Assembly (NCBI GenBank): GCA_964446955.1
Contig: CAYUQJ010000009.1
Coordinates: 1-64,000, forward strand
Direction: 5' to 3'
Length of the DNA: 64,000 bases
Source: Leptolinea sp964446955
GTDB lineage: Bacteria; Chloroflexota; Anaerolineae; Anaerolineales; Anaerolineaceae
Shown piece by piece: positions 52,318 through 61,554 of this stretch. The translations under genes were made by a program, and so were the position numbers. The stretch's first letter is position 1; every line of letters starts with the position of its first letter. The notes beneath the pieces are model-generated. The model had not been told where the DNA came from, did not search any database, and saw nothing but the letters and a program-made list of their open reading frames with translations.

Positions 52318-54282
52318 TCATTGCGCCGGCTGCAAACGGTACATGTAGAACAGCATCTCCTGTAATCCATGCACACTTATCAGTTCGCCTCCCGGATATT
52401 GTTGCATACAAAGATCAAGGTCAGCCTGTCTTTGAGGCAGAAACACAAACAACAGTTTATCCCCATCGGGAACCGGGTTCGCGGGGTCTCCCCACGGATT
52501 GTTTATATCCTTGGCAGAGATATGCGGTGCCAGATAGACGGTCGAGAGAATAGACCGGTAACCCATTCGCTGCCAGCCGACAAAGAAGACCTCCCAGCTC
52601 TCGTCATACTCCTTAAGGTGATCAGCCAATTTTTGTGCGACCCTGGTTGGATAACCGCCAAAACCCGCCCGCGGCGAATAATCGTAGAAATAGAAACCGG
52701 CTTCCTCAAACCCAATGATGAGAACCACTACAATGCTCATGAAGGCGATTAATCTTCTCCACCGCGGTATTGATTGCTCAACAAATCGGATTGCTCCATC
52801 CAGGCCGTAACCAATGACCATATAGCACAGAGGTGCAGCGGCCACATATCGTTGAGGAGCCGGTGGGCTGGTGCTAAGCGCACCCGTAACAATGATCATC
52901 GTCAACCATACAACGATCAACGACAGGCGGTTATCTTTCCATCTGAAAAGCATTAATCCAGCTCCCAGGTAAAACAACAACCCGGAAAAGGGTCGCAGCA
53001 GCGGATAACCCGAATCAAACCACGCATTTTGGAATGGGGCGATAGTCAGTCCGCTCAGGCTGCCTGTGAACTGGGCAATCAGGATTTCCACCATGCCCTG
53101 GCCGGTTCGAGCCATTTCATCCGCCACCCAACCGCCCAGAATGGTGACCCTTTGCAAGGGTGCCTGAAATTCCACCGGATTGCATACATAGAACCAGGCC
53201 AGAGGGAGGAACACTACCAGCATAGAAATTCCCATGATAAATATTCCAGAGATCGATCGCCGCAACCGTTTGGGATCTTGAATGGACACGATCAACAACC
53301 ACAAAGGTACAGCCGCAAACAATCCCCGGGCAGAAACGTAGAAATACTGTGACAAACCGAGAAAAAGTCCGGCCGCCACGTAAGCAGCCCTGCGCTCATG
53401 ATTCCAGGCCCACCAGAGCGATCCGAGAGTCAACAACCAGCTCAAACCGTCCCAGATATTGTTTAAACCAAGCCGTGAAAAATGGATATGAAAACTGGAA
53501 AATGCCAGAAGCAACGCGGCTATCAGCGCTGAACGGGTATTAAACATCGGCCGCATCACCAGAAACAATACCGCCACAGTGACCGAGCCAACAAGGGCAG
53601 CCGTTATCCGCAGACCGATGGTCGTCTGCCCAAGCAGGGCAATACCAAAAGATTGCACAAAATAATACATGGCAGGGAAGGAATACCAACCGGTAATAAA
53701 AATATTGTCTGTTAATCCGGACAGAAAGAAAACCGAAGATAATCCCATGGCGCCTTCATCACCGGAGAGGACTGATGGGTAGACTGTCAGATTCAAGCCC
53801 CTGAGTAATAATGCCGTGAGAAATAGAAAAGCCAGTGGAAGAAAAATATTTTTATGGCGGTTAAGAGGAACCAGTTTTTGTTCCCACCCTGCAAAGACCA
53901 CCATACCAATAGCCGCCCCCCACGAAATTAGAGACACAAATGGATGTACCATCCGCGCGGAGAAACCGGCAGCCAGGATGCAGGTGATGGAGAAGAGAAC
54001 AGCCATAAGTAACGATATAAATCGTACTGCCGGAAGTGCAAATATTCTGGAAGTAGATTCCACCCGGGTTAAAACATGGTCTACCCCCCGCCCAAGCAGC
54101 AATCCCCACAACCCGTATCCCGCGATAATAGCACCAATCACAATAAGAAGCAGGTATTGACCGGCAGCGACCAGCCGTCTCAATTCCATATTAAACAAGA
54201 TCAGAACAGCTCCACAGATGAGCAGAAACAGATACAGTTTTCGGGAAGATCCGGTACGATTTGGCAATTCAATACGATCCAT
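52318..54282 (-). CDS. GT39/ArnT-like membrane glycosyltransferase
   Basis: The 654-residue protein has about 13 membrane helices. The early SGDEGAMGLSSVF loop carries the Asp-Glu pair of GT39/ArnT catalytic loops. A C-terminal soluble part (about 560-654) is short. It probably uses a polyprenyl-phosphate sugar. It is distinct from the enzyme at 39165, with a different start and no added β-domain. No clear ribosome site was seen. Confidence 0.72.
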   Translation of the reverse strand: MDRIELPNRTGSSRKLYLFLLICGAVLILFNMELRRLVAAGQYLLLIVIGAIIAGYGLWGLLLGRGVDHVLTRVESTSRIFALPAVRFISLLMAVLFSITCILAAGFSARMVHPFVSLISWGAAIGMVVFAGWEQKLVPLNRHKNIFLPLAFLFLTALLLRGLNLTVYPSVLSGDEGAMGLSSVFFLSGLTDNIFITGWYSFPAMYYFVQSFGIALLGQTTIGLRITAALVGSVTVAVLFLVMRPMFNTRSALIAALLLAFSSFHIHFSRLGLNNIWDGLSWLLTLGSLWWAWNHERRAAYVAAGLFLGLSQYFYVSARGLFAAVPLWLLIVSIQDPKRLRRSISGIFIMGISMLVVFLPLAWFYVCNPVEFQAPLQRVTILGGWVADEMARTGQGMVEILIAQFTGSLSGLTIAPFQNAWFDSGYPLLRPFSGLLFYLGAGLMLFRWKDNRLSLIVVWLTMIIVTGALSTSPPAPQRYVAAAPLCYMVIGYGLDGAIRFVEQSIPRWRRLIAFMSIVVVLIIGFEEAGFYFYDYSPRAGFGGYPTRVAQKLADHLKEYDESWEVFFVGWQRMGYRSILSTVYLAPHISAKDINNPWGDPANPVPDGDKLLFVFLPQRQADLDLCMQQYPGGELISVHGLQEMLFYMYRLQPAQ

Positions 54283-54496
54283 TGATATGTCTTCTTAGTA
54301 ATCCGGCCACAGAAGAAAACGAATTGCGGATTAACGGAATTCTTTAACCGGCCTCAAGGTCCCCGCCGGTTGAATTCCATGACGGTGATAGTTCATTATA
54401 TATCACGGCTTTTTACAGGAATTTTTCCCAAATGACAGGCTGATCAGAAATGGTCTCCAAAAAAACCGCTCTTCTATCAATTAGAAAGTCAACCAC

Positions 54497-54517
54497 CTTG
54501 CGATACAATATCGCAAG
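54497..54517. promoter_or_regulatory. Perfect 9-3-9 palindrome before a methyltransferase gene
   Basis: CTTGCGATA-CAA-TATCGCAAG lies 60 bases before the start codon at 54577 and contains a TACAAT (54504-54509) that may be the -10 box. It could be an operator. No trans-acting partner is evident nearby. Confidence 0.5.
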
Positions 54518-54576
54518 ATATTCACAGCGAATAACCACACCCGCCGTATCTGCTGCGGGACAACTCCAACATCTAG

Positions 54577-55572
54577 ATGCCTGATCCAAGACCTGATCTC
54601 TACCACAAACTCGCCACTCAAGTCATCCGCCGCTATCAAGCGAACGCGCGGAAATCCATGCTCGATGTGTATGAAGTCGACCGTTGTTTTACCAGCCTGG
54701 AAAACGACAATCTGGAATTTGTTTATGCCAATCGCGAAGAAGTAATCGCCATATTATCCAACCCGGAATACGCCCTCGACCTGGCGCGGGTTTTTGTCCG
54801 GTCGAGCCTGGAATTTACCTTCAACAATAACCAGTTTGTCGATATGGATTCCACGGAGAAAGACAGGCTGTTTTCTTTGTACCGCGAATATCTGGATGGA
54901 ATGAAGACCATCCTGTTGCACAGCCGGGAATATTCTGTTTTTGAGGAAAACTTTTCCTCTTTAGTAAAAGAACACTTTAAGAATCTGAGTAAAAATATAA
55001 GCCGCTTTTTCGAGCGGGAAAGTGGACGGTGTTTACAGGAAAATATTATCCTGAAACAGGTTGTATGCAGTGAATACTCACCTGATTTTCAACTGAAATT
55101 GCTTGGATTAACCGCCAGTGATCTCAAGCAGCCGGTTTTAGATCTGGGCTGTGGGAAGAACGGCACTTTGGTCAAATACCTGCTTGGTCTCGGCATCAAG
55201 TCCATTGGCGTTGATCGTCTGGTAGCCGAAGAAGCCGGATTGAAGGAAGTAGACTGGTTTGACATTGATTTCAAACCTGAAACCTGGGGAACAATCATCT
55301 CGCATATGGCTTTTTCCAACCACTTCCTCTTCCATCACCGTTACATTCACGGCAAGCCAGGACAGTACGCCCGGCTTTACATGAAAATCCTGCGATCATT
55401 GAAACCCGGAGGCTGCTTTGTTTATTCCCCCGCGCTGCCGTTTATTGAAAAATTATTGCCGTCAGATCAATACAGTGTGTCAAAACAGGTCATTAGCACA
55501 AACTTTGATGGAACAGACCGGAAGCCCGAAGTCGTGCAGGTGGTCAACACGGGATCTCAACACGTCCCGTGA
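54577..55572 (+). CDS. SAM-dependent methyltransferase with N-terminal helical domain
   Basis: The 331-residue protein has a helical N-terminal domain (1-150) of unknown fold and a class I methyltransferase core with VLDLGCGKNGTLVKYLLGLG (about 188-207), SIGVDRLV, and a late KPGGCFVYSP strand. The target is unknown. The start lacks a clear ribosome site. The 3' end overlaps the Mth938-like gene by 16 bases. Confidence 0.72.
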   Translation: MPDPRPDLYHKLATQVIRRYQANARKSMLDVYEVDRCFTSLENDNLEFVYANREEVIAILSNPEYALDLARVFVRSSLEFTFNNNQFVDMDSTEKDRLFSLYREYLDGMKTILLHSREYSVFEENFSSLVKEHFKNLSKNISRFFERESGRCLQENIILKQVVCSEYSPDFQLKLLGLTASDLKQPVLDLGCGKNGTLVKYLLGLGIKSIGVDRLVAEEAGLKEVDWFDIDFKPETWGTIISHMAFSNHFLFHHRYIHGKPGQYARLYMKILRSLKPGGCFVYSPALPFIEKLLPSDQYSVSKQVISTNFDGTDRKPEVVQVVNTGSQHVP

Positions 55573-55946
55573 GCCAGTAAAGCCACATTGAGGCCTTCCC
55601 GATGGAGTTCGTTGTATTTCCTGCAGGCTTTGGGAGTCTTTTTTAGGATCAATCGGCTAATTCCATGATCATGTATGTAATGCCGTGTTTCCTCTGGAAC
55701 ATCAATCATGCCGTCGACACCAATGCCGATGATCAGCACGTCAACATCCTGGTCAAACACTCCAGTGATCATTTTCTTCTCCAGAATGTGGCCTTTGCGC
55801 TCTTTCCATTCCGAAACAACCGATCCAACCATCCGGATATCTTTCCCGAAACCCTCTCCTGATTCTGAATGCACCTCATTCAAAATAACAAACCTTCCAC
55901 GGGAAAACTCCTCGATCGGACCTTCCGGATCACGAAATTCTTCCAT
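55557..55946 (-). CDS. Mth938-like domain (DUF498/NDUFAF3-type) protein
   Basis: The 129-residue protein has the Mth938 fold pattern: DVDVLIIGIGVDGMIDVPEE in the middle and ACRKYNEL..GLNVALLAHGTC at the end. The molecular role of such proteins in bacteria is unknown. A GGGAGA site precedes the ATG; it lies 11 bases after the GNAT gene. Confidence 0.78.
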   Translation of the reverse strand: MEEFRDPEGPIEEFSRGRFVILNEVHSESGEGFGKDIRMVGSVVSEWKERKGHILEKKMITGVFDQDVDVLIIGIGVDGMIDVPEETRHYIHDHGISRLILKKTPKACRKYNELHREGLNVALLAHGTC

Positions 55947-55957
55947 GACAATCTCCC

Positions 55958-56521
55958 TTACTCCAGTTCGCGCGGATGCGTTTCATTCCATTCCCGATCC
56001 AACAGGGCGAACCATAGCTCTGAAGCCCAATACCCCTTGTACCAAAGACTTTCAACAAACAACCCCTCCCGCCGGAATCCGACCCGTTCCAGTAGACTGT
56101 GAGCAGAATGATTCTCTGGATCACAATTGGCAATAACCCGGTGAACCTTTAAATCATAGAAAAGGTAATCCACCAGAGCGGAGACTGCCTCATAGCCGAA
56201 ACCCTGTTTATGGTAAGGACGCGATAATGTCATCCCGATCTCTGCCTGCCGGTGGCTGTCTTTGATGACCTGAAATGCGACATCACCGATCAGAGCGCCT
56301 GTTGTTTTTAATTCCATTCCAAGTTGCAGCCATTGTCCGGCTTCTCCCGGAACAACATCCTTTATTTGATCAATAAATTCCTCCGCCTGTTCTTCCGTGA
56401 ACGGAGTTCCCCAGCCCTGATAACGGGCAATTTCAGGATCAGATCGATATTCAGAAAATGCCGATACATCTTTTTGGCTGAGAGGCCGCAGGAATAAGCG
56501 GTTCGTTTCAAGTCTTAACAT
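55958..56521 (-). CDS. GNAT family N-acetyltransferase (RimJ/RimL type)
   Basis: The 187-residue protein has LRLETNRLFLRPLSQKD, AEIGMTLSRPYHKQGFGYEAVSALVDYLF and VHRVIANCDPENHSAHSLLERVGFRREG, the standard RimJ/RimL pattern. It acetylates an unknown amine. The start is one base after the aldolase stop, so coupled. Confidence 0.85.
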   Translation of the reverse strand: MLRLETNRLFLRPLSQKDVSAFSEYRSDPEIARYQGWGTPFTEEQAEEFIDQIKDVVPGEAGQWLQLGMELKTTGALIGDVAFQVIKDSHRQAEIGMTLSRPYHKQGFGYEAVSALVDYLFYDLKVHRVIANCDPENHSAHSLLERVGFRREGLFVESLWYKGYWASELWFALLDREWNETHPRELE

Positions 56522-56522
56522 A

Positions 56523-57272
56523 TTACCCCTTCAACTCGGCAAGCATACGGCGTGAACTTTCCACCAGCATAAGGGTATCCGTTCCCACCGCGATGAGTTG
56601 AAATCCATTTCGGGCACATTCACGCGCGTAGGGAATTGATGCTGTAAATATACCCAATGGAATTTGCTTTTTGGCACAGGCAGCGCGCACTTTCTCGATC
56701 GCCGCTTGAACGGACGGGTCGGAGACTTTTCCGGGAATACCCATGCTGGCCGACAGATCATACGGACCGATCAAGATGGCATCAATCCCTTCCACCTCAA
56801 CGATCGCATTGATGTTTTCCACGGCGGTAATGTGTTCCACCTGAATAACAAGCGTCGTAGTTTCATTGGCGGTGTCAATCACTTTTTGCAGCTCCGCACC
56901 GTATCGATGCACACGACCAACTCCCACGCTGCGCGTACCCCGTGGTGGATATTTACTCCACCGAACGGCATTACGGGCATCTTCTGCCGTGTTAACAAGT
57001 GGAAGCATGATACCAGCCGGCCCAATATCCATCGCTTTCTTGATCCATACCGGGTCATTGGCCGGAAGCCGGATTATTCCGGCAATATTTTCACCGCCAG
57101 CCTGCAAAATACGCTGCACGTCGCGTGCTTCAAGCGGAGCGTGTTCCATGTCAATGAACAACCAATCGTACCCGGCATCAGCAAAGATCTCTGTGATCTC
57201 AGGAGCCGCCAGTGACACAAGGGTTCCCCACAATGTCTTTCCGGTTTTCAACAGCTGTGGAAATGGTTGCAT
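56523..57272 (-). CDS. HpcH/HpaI family class II aldolase
   Basis: The 249-residue TIM-barrel enzyme has LFIDMEHAPLEARDVQ, GPAGIMLPLVNTAEDARNAVRWSKYPPRGTRSVG, VQVEHITAVENINAI and IDAILIGPYDLSASMG. The Glu and Asp metal ligands are present. The family cleaves 2-keto-3-deoxy or 4-hydroxy-2-oxo acids with divalent metal. The exact substrate is unknown. First gene of a three-gene run. Confidence 0.85.
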   Translation of the reverse strand: MQPFPQLLKTGKTLWGTLVSLAAPEITEIFADAGYDWLFIDMEHAPLEARDVQRILQAGGENIAGIIRLPANDPVWIKKAMDIGPAGIMLPLVNTAEDARNAVRWSKYPPRGTRSVGVGRVHRYGAELQKVIDTANETTTLVIQVEHITAVENINAIVEVEGIDAILIGPYDLSASMGIPGKVSDPSVQAAIEKVRAACAKKQIPLGIFTASIPYARECARNGFQLIAVGTDTLMLVESSRRMLAELKG

Positions 57273-57411
57273 TTTTAATTCTCTTTCTTTTTAAATTTTC
57301 CCATCACAAGGATCACTACTATTTCTAACATAATTAAGAAGTATACACACGATGATATTGGTACAATCAAGTAATTGTTATAAATTTCCATAAAACAAAC
57401 AGAAGGACATT

Positions 57412-59667
57412 ATGATCGGGAAAGAACCATTGCTTTTTAAAAACAAAGTTTTAACAGCTCTGCTGGCAGTTTTACTGGTACTCAGTATGGCAATCATCAG
57501 TTGCACATCCACAGAAGATTTTGCCGTCGAGGAATCGGATAGCGAGATCGTAACCCTGGATGAAGATGAAGAGGAGATTTCGGAAGACGTCGCCGAATCT
57601 AACGCCCCTGATGATGAATCCGCCGCTCCCAAAACGGAAAAAGGCGATACCTGGACTGTCATGTTCTACCAGGATGCCGATGATCAAATCCTCGAAGAGG
57701 ATATTTTCACCGATCTCAACGAAATTGAACGGGTTGGCTCAACCGACAAAGTCCATCTTATCGCTCAGATCGACCGATACCAGGGTGGATTTGAGGGTCA
57801 ACAAGACTTTTCCGGTGCCGGCCGCTTCTACCTTACCCAGGATGACGATCTGGAAAGAGTGAACTCCGAAGTTCTCGCGGACCTTGGTGAGATCAACATG
57901 GCTGAAGGTGATGTACTTGTGGATTTTGTGACCTGGGCGGTAAAAGAATACCCGGCAGATCGATACGTCCTCATCCTCAGTGATCACGGTACCGGATGGC
58001 CGGGTGGTTGGACCGATGGCGACATGGAAAGCGAGCCCCAGAATGTTTTAATCGACGGTTGGGAAGATATGATCTATCTCAACGAAATGGATGAAGCATT
58101 CGCGAAGATCAAACAGCAGACCGGGATCGAAAAATTTGACATTATCGGGTTTGATGCCTGCCTTATGGGAAGCTTGGAAGTATTGAGCATGACGGCCCCC
58201 TATGCCGAATACGCCGTACTCTCGCAGGAAGTGGAACCATCCATGGGATGGGCGTATTCCGCTTTTCTCAATAAACTGGTGAAAAATCCCAGGATCGACT
58301 CGGGCGAATTGGCCAAAACGATTGTAACCACATACATCGCGGAAGATCTACTGATCACAGACCCGGAAGCCCGCGCAAACTATGTGGCCCGCACATATGA
58401 AACATATGGCACAGTAAGTGCCGATTCATTGGCCAATGAAGAGACAAAAACGGTCACACTGGCTGCCATTGATCTATCAAAAATACCCGCAGTTGTGGAA
58501 GCTCTCGACGACCTGGTAACTCCGATGAGTAAGATCAACCAGAAAGTGGTTGCCGGATCCAGATCACATGCCAAATCGTATGAAAACGTGTTCGGCCAGA
58601 ATATTCCTTCGCCCTACATCGACCTTGGAAACTTCGTCAAACTGCTTGAAAAGAACAGCACCAGTCCCAATGTCGGGAAAGCTGCTCTGGACTTACAGGC
58701 AGCCATCAAAAAAGCTGTTATCGCCGAAAAACACGGCCCACAGCAAAAAGGTTCCAACGGTATTTCCATCTATTTTCCCAACTCCAAACTGTTCCAGGCA
58801 CAGGGATCTGACTACAATACCTACATCACCACCGCAGACCGGTTCACAAAGGAAAGCCTGTGGGATGATTACCTGGCTTTTCACTATTATGGGTTGGAGA
58901 TCAAACCGGATAATAAACCAGCCGAAGACGCAGAGGTCAGCGCGCCGGGAGCCGGTGAAATAAAAATCAACCCAATCGAAATCTCTTCAGATACCGCGTC
59001 ATACGGCAATCCCCTGGAGATTTCAACCACGATCGCCGGTGAAAACGTATCATATCTCTACATATTTACCGGCCGTTTTACCCGTGAGCAGGATTTCCTG
59101 CAGGTCATTGATCTCGATTACATCGATTCAGAAGAGACCTTCGAGACAGACGGCCGCATAATCCCTGACTGGGGAGAAGGCGACATCCCTGTAGTTATGG
59201 ACTGGGAACCAATCGCCTATGTGGTGGATGACGGATCCCGCAAACAGATGGTGTTACTGGAGCCCAACACCTTTGGCGCCGGAACAGAGGACACGCTTTA
59301 TACGATTGATGGAATTTACAAATTCACCAATGGTGAGAGCGACCGTTACGCCACTTTGTTCTTTGATGGTGAGGGAAGTCTGGTTCAGGTTATGGGTTTC
59401 AATTCCACCAACCCCGTTGGTCCGCAGCATGAGATCACACCTGAAAAAGGCGACCAGTTCAGCATTTTGCATCAGTACATTCCGATGACCGATGAAGAAG
59501 GTAGTTCTGAAACTGTTTACAAGGAAGCCGGCCGTTTGACCTTCGGCGACACACCCTGGACCTGGGAAGAACACGAAGCCGCAAAAGGGCAATACCTCAT
59601 TGGCATCATCGCGGAAGATCTCGATGGGAATTCCTACGCGGAATACGTTGCCGTCACCGCAGAATAA
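57412..59667 (+). CDS. Clostripain-family (C11) cysteine peptidase lipoprotein with C-terminal extension
   Basis: The 751-residue lipoprotein has a lipobox AIISC (Cys31), an acidic linker (35-75), and a C11 domain with catalytic His192 (LILSDHGTGWPGGW) and Cys250 (IIGFDACLMGS). Residues 520-751 form an added β-rich region with unknown role. Clostripains cut after Arg or Lys; specificity here is not shown. An AGAAGG site precedes the ATG; a terminator follows. Confidence 0.88.
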   Translation: MIGKEPLLFKNKVLTALLAVLLVLSMAIISCTSTEDFAVEESDSEIVTLDEDEEEISEDVAESNAPDDESAAPKTEKGDTWTVMFYQDADDQILEEDIFTDLNEIERVGSTDKVHLIAQIDRYQGGFEGQQDFSGAGRFYLTQDDDLERVNSEVLADLGEINMAEGDVLVDFVTWAVKEYPADRYVLILSDHGTGWPGGWTDGDMESEPQNVLIDGWEDMIYLNEMDEAFAKIKQQTGIEKFDIIGFDACLMGSLEVLSMTAPYAEYAVLSQEVEPSMGWAYSAFLNKLVKNPRIDSGELAKTIVTTYIAEDLLITDPEARANYVARTYETYGTVSADSLANEETKTVTLAAIDLSKIPAVVEALDDLVTPMSKINQKVVAGSRSHAKSYENVFGQNIPSPYIDLGNFVKLLEKNSTSPNVGKAALDLQAAIKKAVIAEKHGPQQKGSNGISIYFPNSKLFQAQGSDYNTYITTADRFTKESLWDDYLAFHYYGLEIKPDNKPAEDAEVSAPGAGEIKINPIEISSDTASYGNPLEISTTIAGENVSYLYIFTGRFTREQDFLQVIDLDYIDSEETFETDGRIIPDWGEGDIPVVMDWEPIAYVVDDGSRKQMVLLEPNTFGAGTEDTLYTIDGIYKFTNGESDRYATLFFDGEGSLVQVMGFNSTNPVGPQHEITPEKGDQFSILHQYIPMTDEEGSSETVYKEAGRLTFGDTPWTWEEHEAAKGQYLIGIIAEDLDGNSYAEYVAVTAE

Positions 59668-59682
59668 TTGAATCAATATCAT

Positions 59683-59715
59683 AAAACAGCCGGCTGTTGA
59701 TCAGCCGGCTGTTTT
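59683..59715. terminator. Bidirectional intrinsic terminator between peptidase and ferredoxin genes
   Basis: A perfect 14-bp stem AAAACAGCCGGCTG/CAGCCGGCTGTTTT (59683-59696, 59702-59715) with a 5-base loop; each strand ends in four T. Confidence 0.92.
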
Positions 59716-59754
59716 CATTACCGTAAAAATACATGCCCTCTATTTGATGGATTT

Positions 59755-60732
59755 TCAACAATTCTGTTCTTGAAAATTTCGGATCAATTGACGGATCTCC
59801 AGTGGGTCTCCATGCGATTCGGCCCGCACCAGATGTATGGCATCAAAATGACACTGTCCCACGCATACACCACAACCCATGCATGCCTCTGGATCCACTT
59901 GAACATGTCCATTCTTTGAAATGGCATCAAATGGACATACTTTAGCGCATACACCGCAGTCACGGCACTTCTCTTGATCAATTTGCGCCACATACCCTGA
60001 CGAAGCCAGCATGGGAGTGCCATTTCGCTGGGCGTTCATCGCCGCGCAACAACACGAACAACAATTACAGATGGCATAGAATCGTCCGAGCATGGCATCT
60101 TTGAAAAATGCGTGGTGAACATGTCCGCGTTCATCCTCCGCTTTGATAATAGCCTGAGCTTCCTCTGATGTGATCGACCTTGCCTTGTCGGGATGGTGTT
60201 CCAGAACAAATCCGGCAAATGGCTCACCGATGACCAGACAGACATCCAGCGGCAGGCAGGGATTTTCGCGCGCTGCACGACAGGCACAATCCATTACAAC
60301 AATATGATCGGGGTTTTTTAATACAATATCCCGCGCCAGCGAATAGGGAATGATCTTTTCCAGGTCACCAAGGTTAATATCTTCTTTCACAGAAACCAGT
60401 TCCTGCGCGGCTTTCAATGGCACAACTTTGCCATGGTAAGTATCCGCAAAACGTATCACCGGTTTATCCGGTGATACCGGGGTCTTTTTTGTTATCAACT
60501 GCCCGATCCAGGCTATCACCGGTGCCAATTTCTTTGCCAGAGGATGCCGCCCTGTTCCCATGGCAATGTAGAAATAAAGCCAGCGGGCATACACATACCC
60601 GTGCAAAATATTGAACCAGGAATTGTTTTTCAACTGACGCGATTCACGAATAAACGCACGGGTCGATGGTTTCATTTTCAGTTTTACCTTATTTTCAACT
60701 GGGGTGAATGTGGTTTGATGGATAAAAGCCAT
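59755..60732 (-). CDS. 4Fe-4S ferredoxin-domain protein with additional Cys clusters
   Basis: The 325-residue protein has a C-terminal 2[4Fe-4S] ferredoxin domain (CRDCGVCAKVCP near 258 and CMGCGVCVGQC near 283) and two unusual Cys sets upstream: CACRAARENPC and CNCCSCCC. The latter could bind further clusters or metals. The N-terminal 60 residues include a YARWLYFYIAMG segment that may touch the membrane. The start is the ATG at 60732; an internal ATG at 60675 is possible. Confidence 0.75.
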   Translation of the reverse strand: MAFIHQTTFTPVENKVKLKMKPSTRAFIRESRQLKNNSWFNILHGYVYARWLYFYIAMGTGRHPLAKKLAPVIAWIGQLITKKTPVSPDKPVIRFADTYHGKVVPLKAAQELVSVKEDINLGDLEKIIPYSLARDIVLKNPDHIVVMDCACRAARENPCLPLDVCLVIGEPFAGFVLEHHPDKARSITSEEAQAIIKAEDERGHVHHAFFKDAMLGRFYAICNCCSCCCAAMNAQRNGTPMLASSGYVAQIDQEKCRDCGVCAKVCPFDAISKNGHVQVDPEACMGCGVCVGQCHFDAIHLVRAESHGDPLEIRQLIRNFQEQNC

Positions 60733-60908
60733 CAAGATTATGTCCAATTACTTACTTTAACACTATTTACAGAAAACAGATGCCCGTAATCCGATGAATT
60801 AAGAACCAGAAGCTTATACCCGGGATTGTAGTTTTATATATATTATGAGTATATTTATGATATATGTATGATTAATTAAGCGTCACATTGCAAAAACGGA
60901 GTACTCCT

Positions 60909-61481
60909 ATGGCTACAATAACTCAAGTCAACCAAAAATTTCAGGCCCAATTGATCGATCCCCCCCTTGCGCAATTCCTCTTTAATGATACCCGGATGTC
61001 CTGGCTGTGGCTGGGACTTCGCCTGTACCTGGGTTATACCTGGTTAACATCAGGACTGGGAAAGCTATCCAATCCCGCCTGGTTCGGCGAAGGAGCCGGG
61101 ACTGCCCTTACCGGTTTTCTAAAAGGTGCACTGGCCAAAATGGAAGGCCCCCGCCCCGATGTACAGGGGTGGTATGGTGGTTTCCTTGAAACCATGGTGC
61201 TGCCAAACGCGCCCGTTTGGAGCCATTTTGTGGTAGTTGGAGAAATATTGGTAGGTGCCGCGCTCATTCTGGGTTTATTTACCGGAGTAGCAGCCTTTTT
61301 TGGCGGATTCATGAATGTCAACTTTTTAATGGCAGGTACGGTCAGTACCAATCCCTTTTTGTTCGTCATTGCCACCTGGCTGGTTCTGGCCTGGAAAACC
61401 GCGGGTTGGCTGGGGCTTGATCGCTGGGTACTGCCAAAGATGGGCAAATACCTTAGCCCCGGTAAAACCTCCAGTACATAG
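60909..61481 (+). CDS. DoxX family membrane protein
   Basis: The 190-residue protein has four membrane helices (about 33-50, 103-122, 127-147, 149-165) and LRLYLGYTWLTSGLGKL, typical of DoxX/DoxD-like subunits. Members take part in thiosulfate or other oxidations with quinones, often with unknown partners. The ATG at 60909 has a GGAG site, set inside a 10-bp palindrome GGAGTACTCC (60898-60907). A terminator follows. Confidence 0.82.
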   Translation: MATITQVNQKFQAQLIDPPLAQFLFNDTRMSWLWLGLRLYLGYTWLTSGLGKLSNPAWFGEGAGTALTGFLKGALAKMEGPRPDVQGWYGGFLETMVLPNAPVWSHFVVVGEILVGAALILGLFTGVAAFFGGFMNVNFLMAGTVSTNPFLFVIATWLVLAWKTAGWLGLDRWVLPKMGKYLSPGKTSST

Positions 61482-61488
61482 TCCGGTC

Positions 61489-61525
61489 AAAGACTTTCAC
61501 AAAACAGTGAAAGTCTTTTTCTTTA
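61489..61525 (+). terminator. Intrinsic terminator after doxX
   Basis: AAAGACTTTCAC/GTGAAAGTCTTT (61489-61500, 61507-61518), a 12-bp perfect stem with a 6-base loop and a T-rich tail. Confidence 0.92.
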
Positions 61526-61542
61526 TTTTCCTTATCAGCGGC

Positions 61543-61548
61543 TAAAAT
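61543..61548 (+). promoter_or_regulatory. -10 box (TAAAAT) for a leaderless small gene
   Basis: TAAAAT ends six bases before the ATG at 61555, the same geometry as at 8739, 35727, 41469 and 41538. Confidence 0.45.
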
Positions 61549-61554
61549 AGAGTC

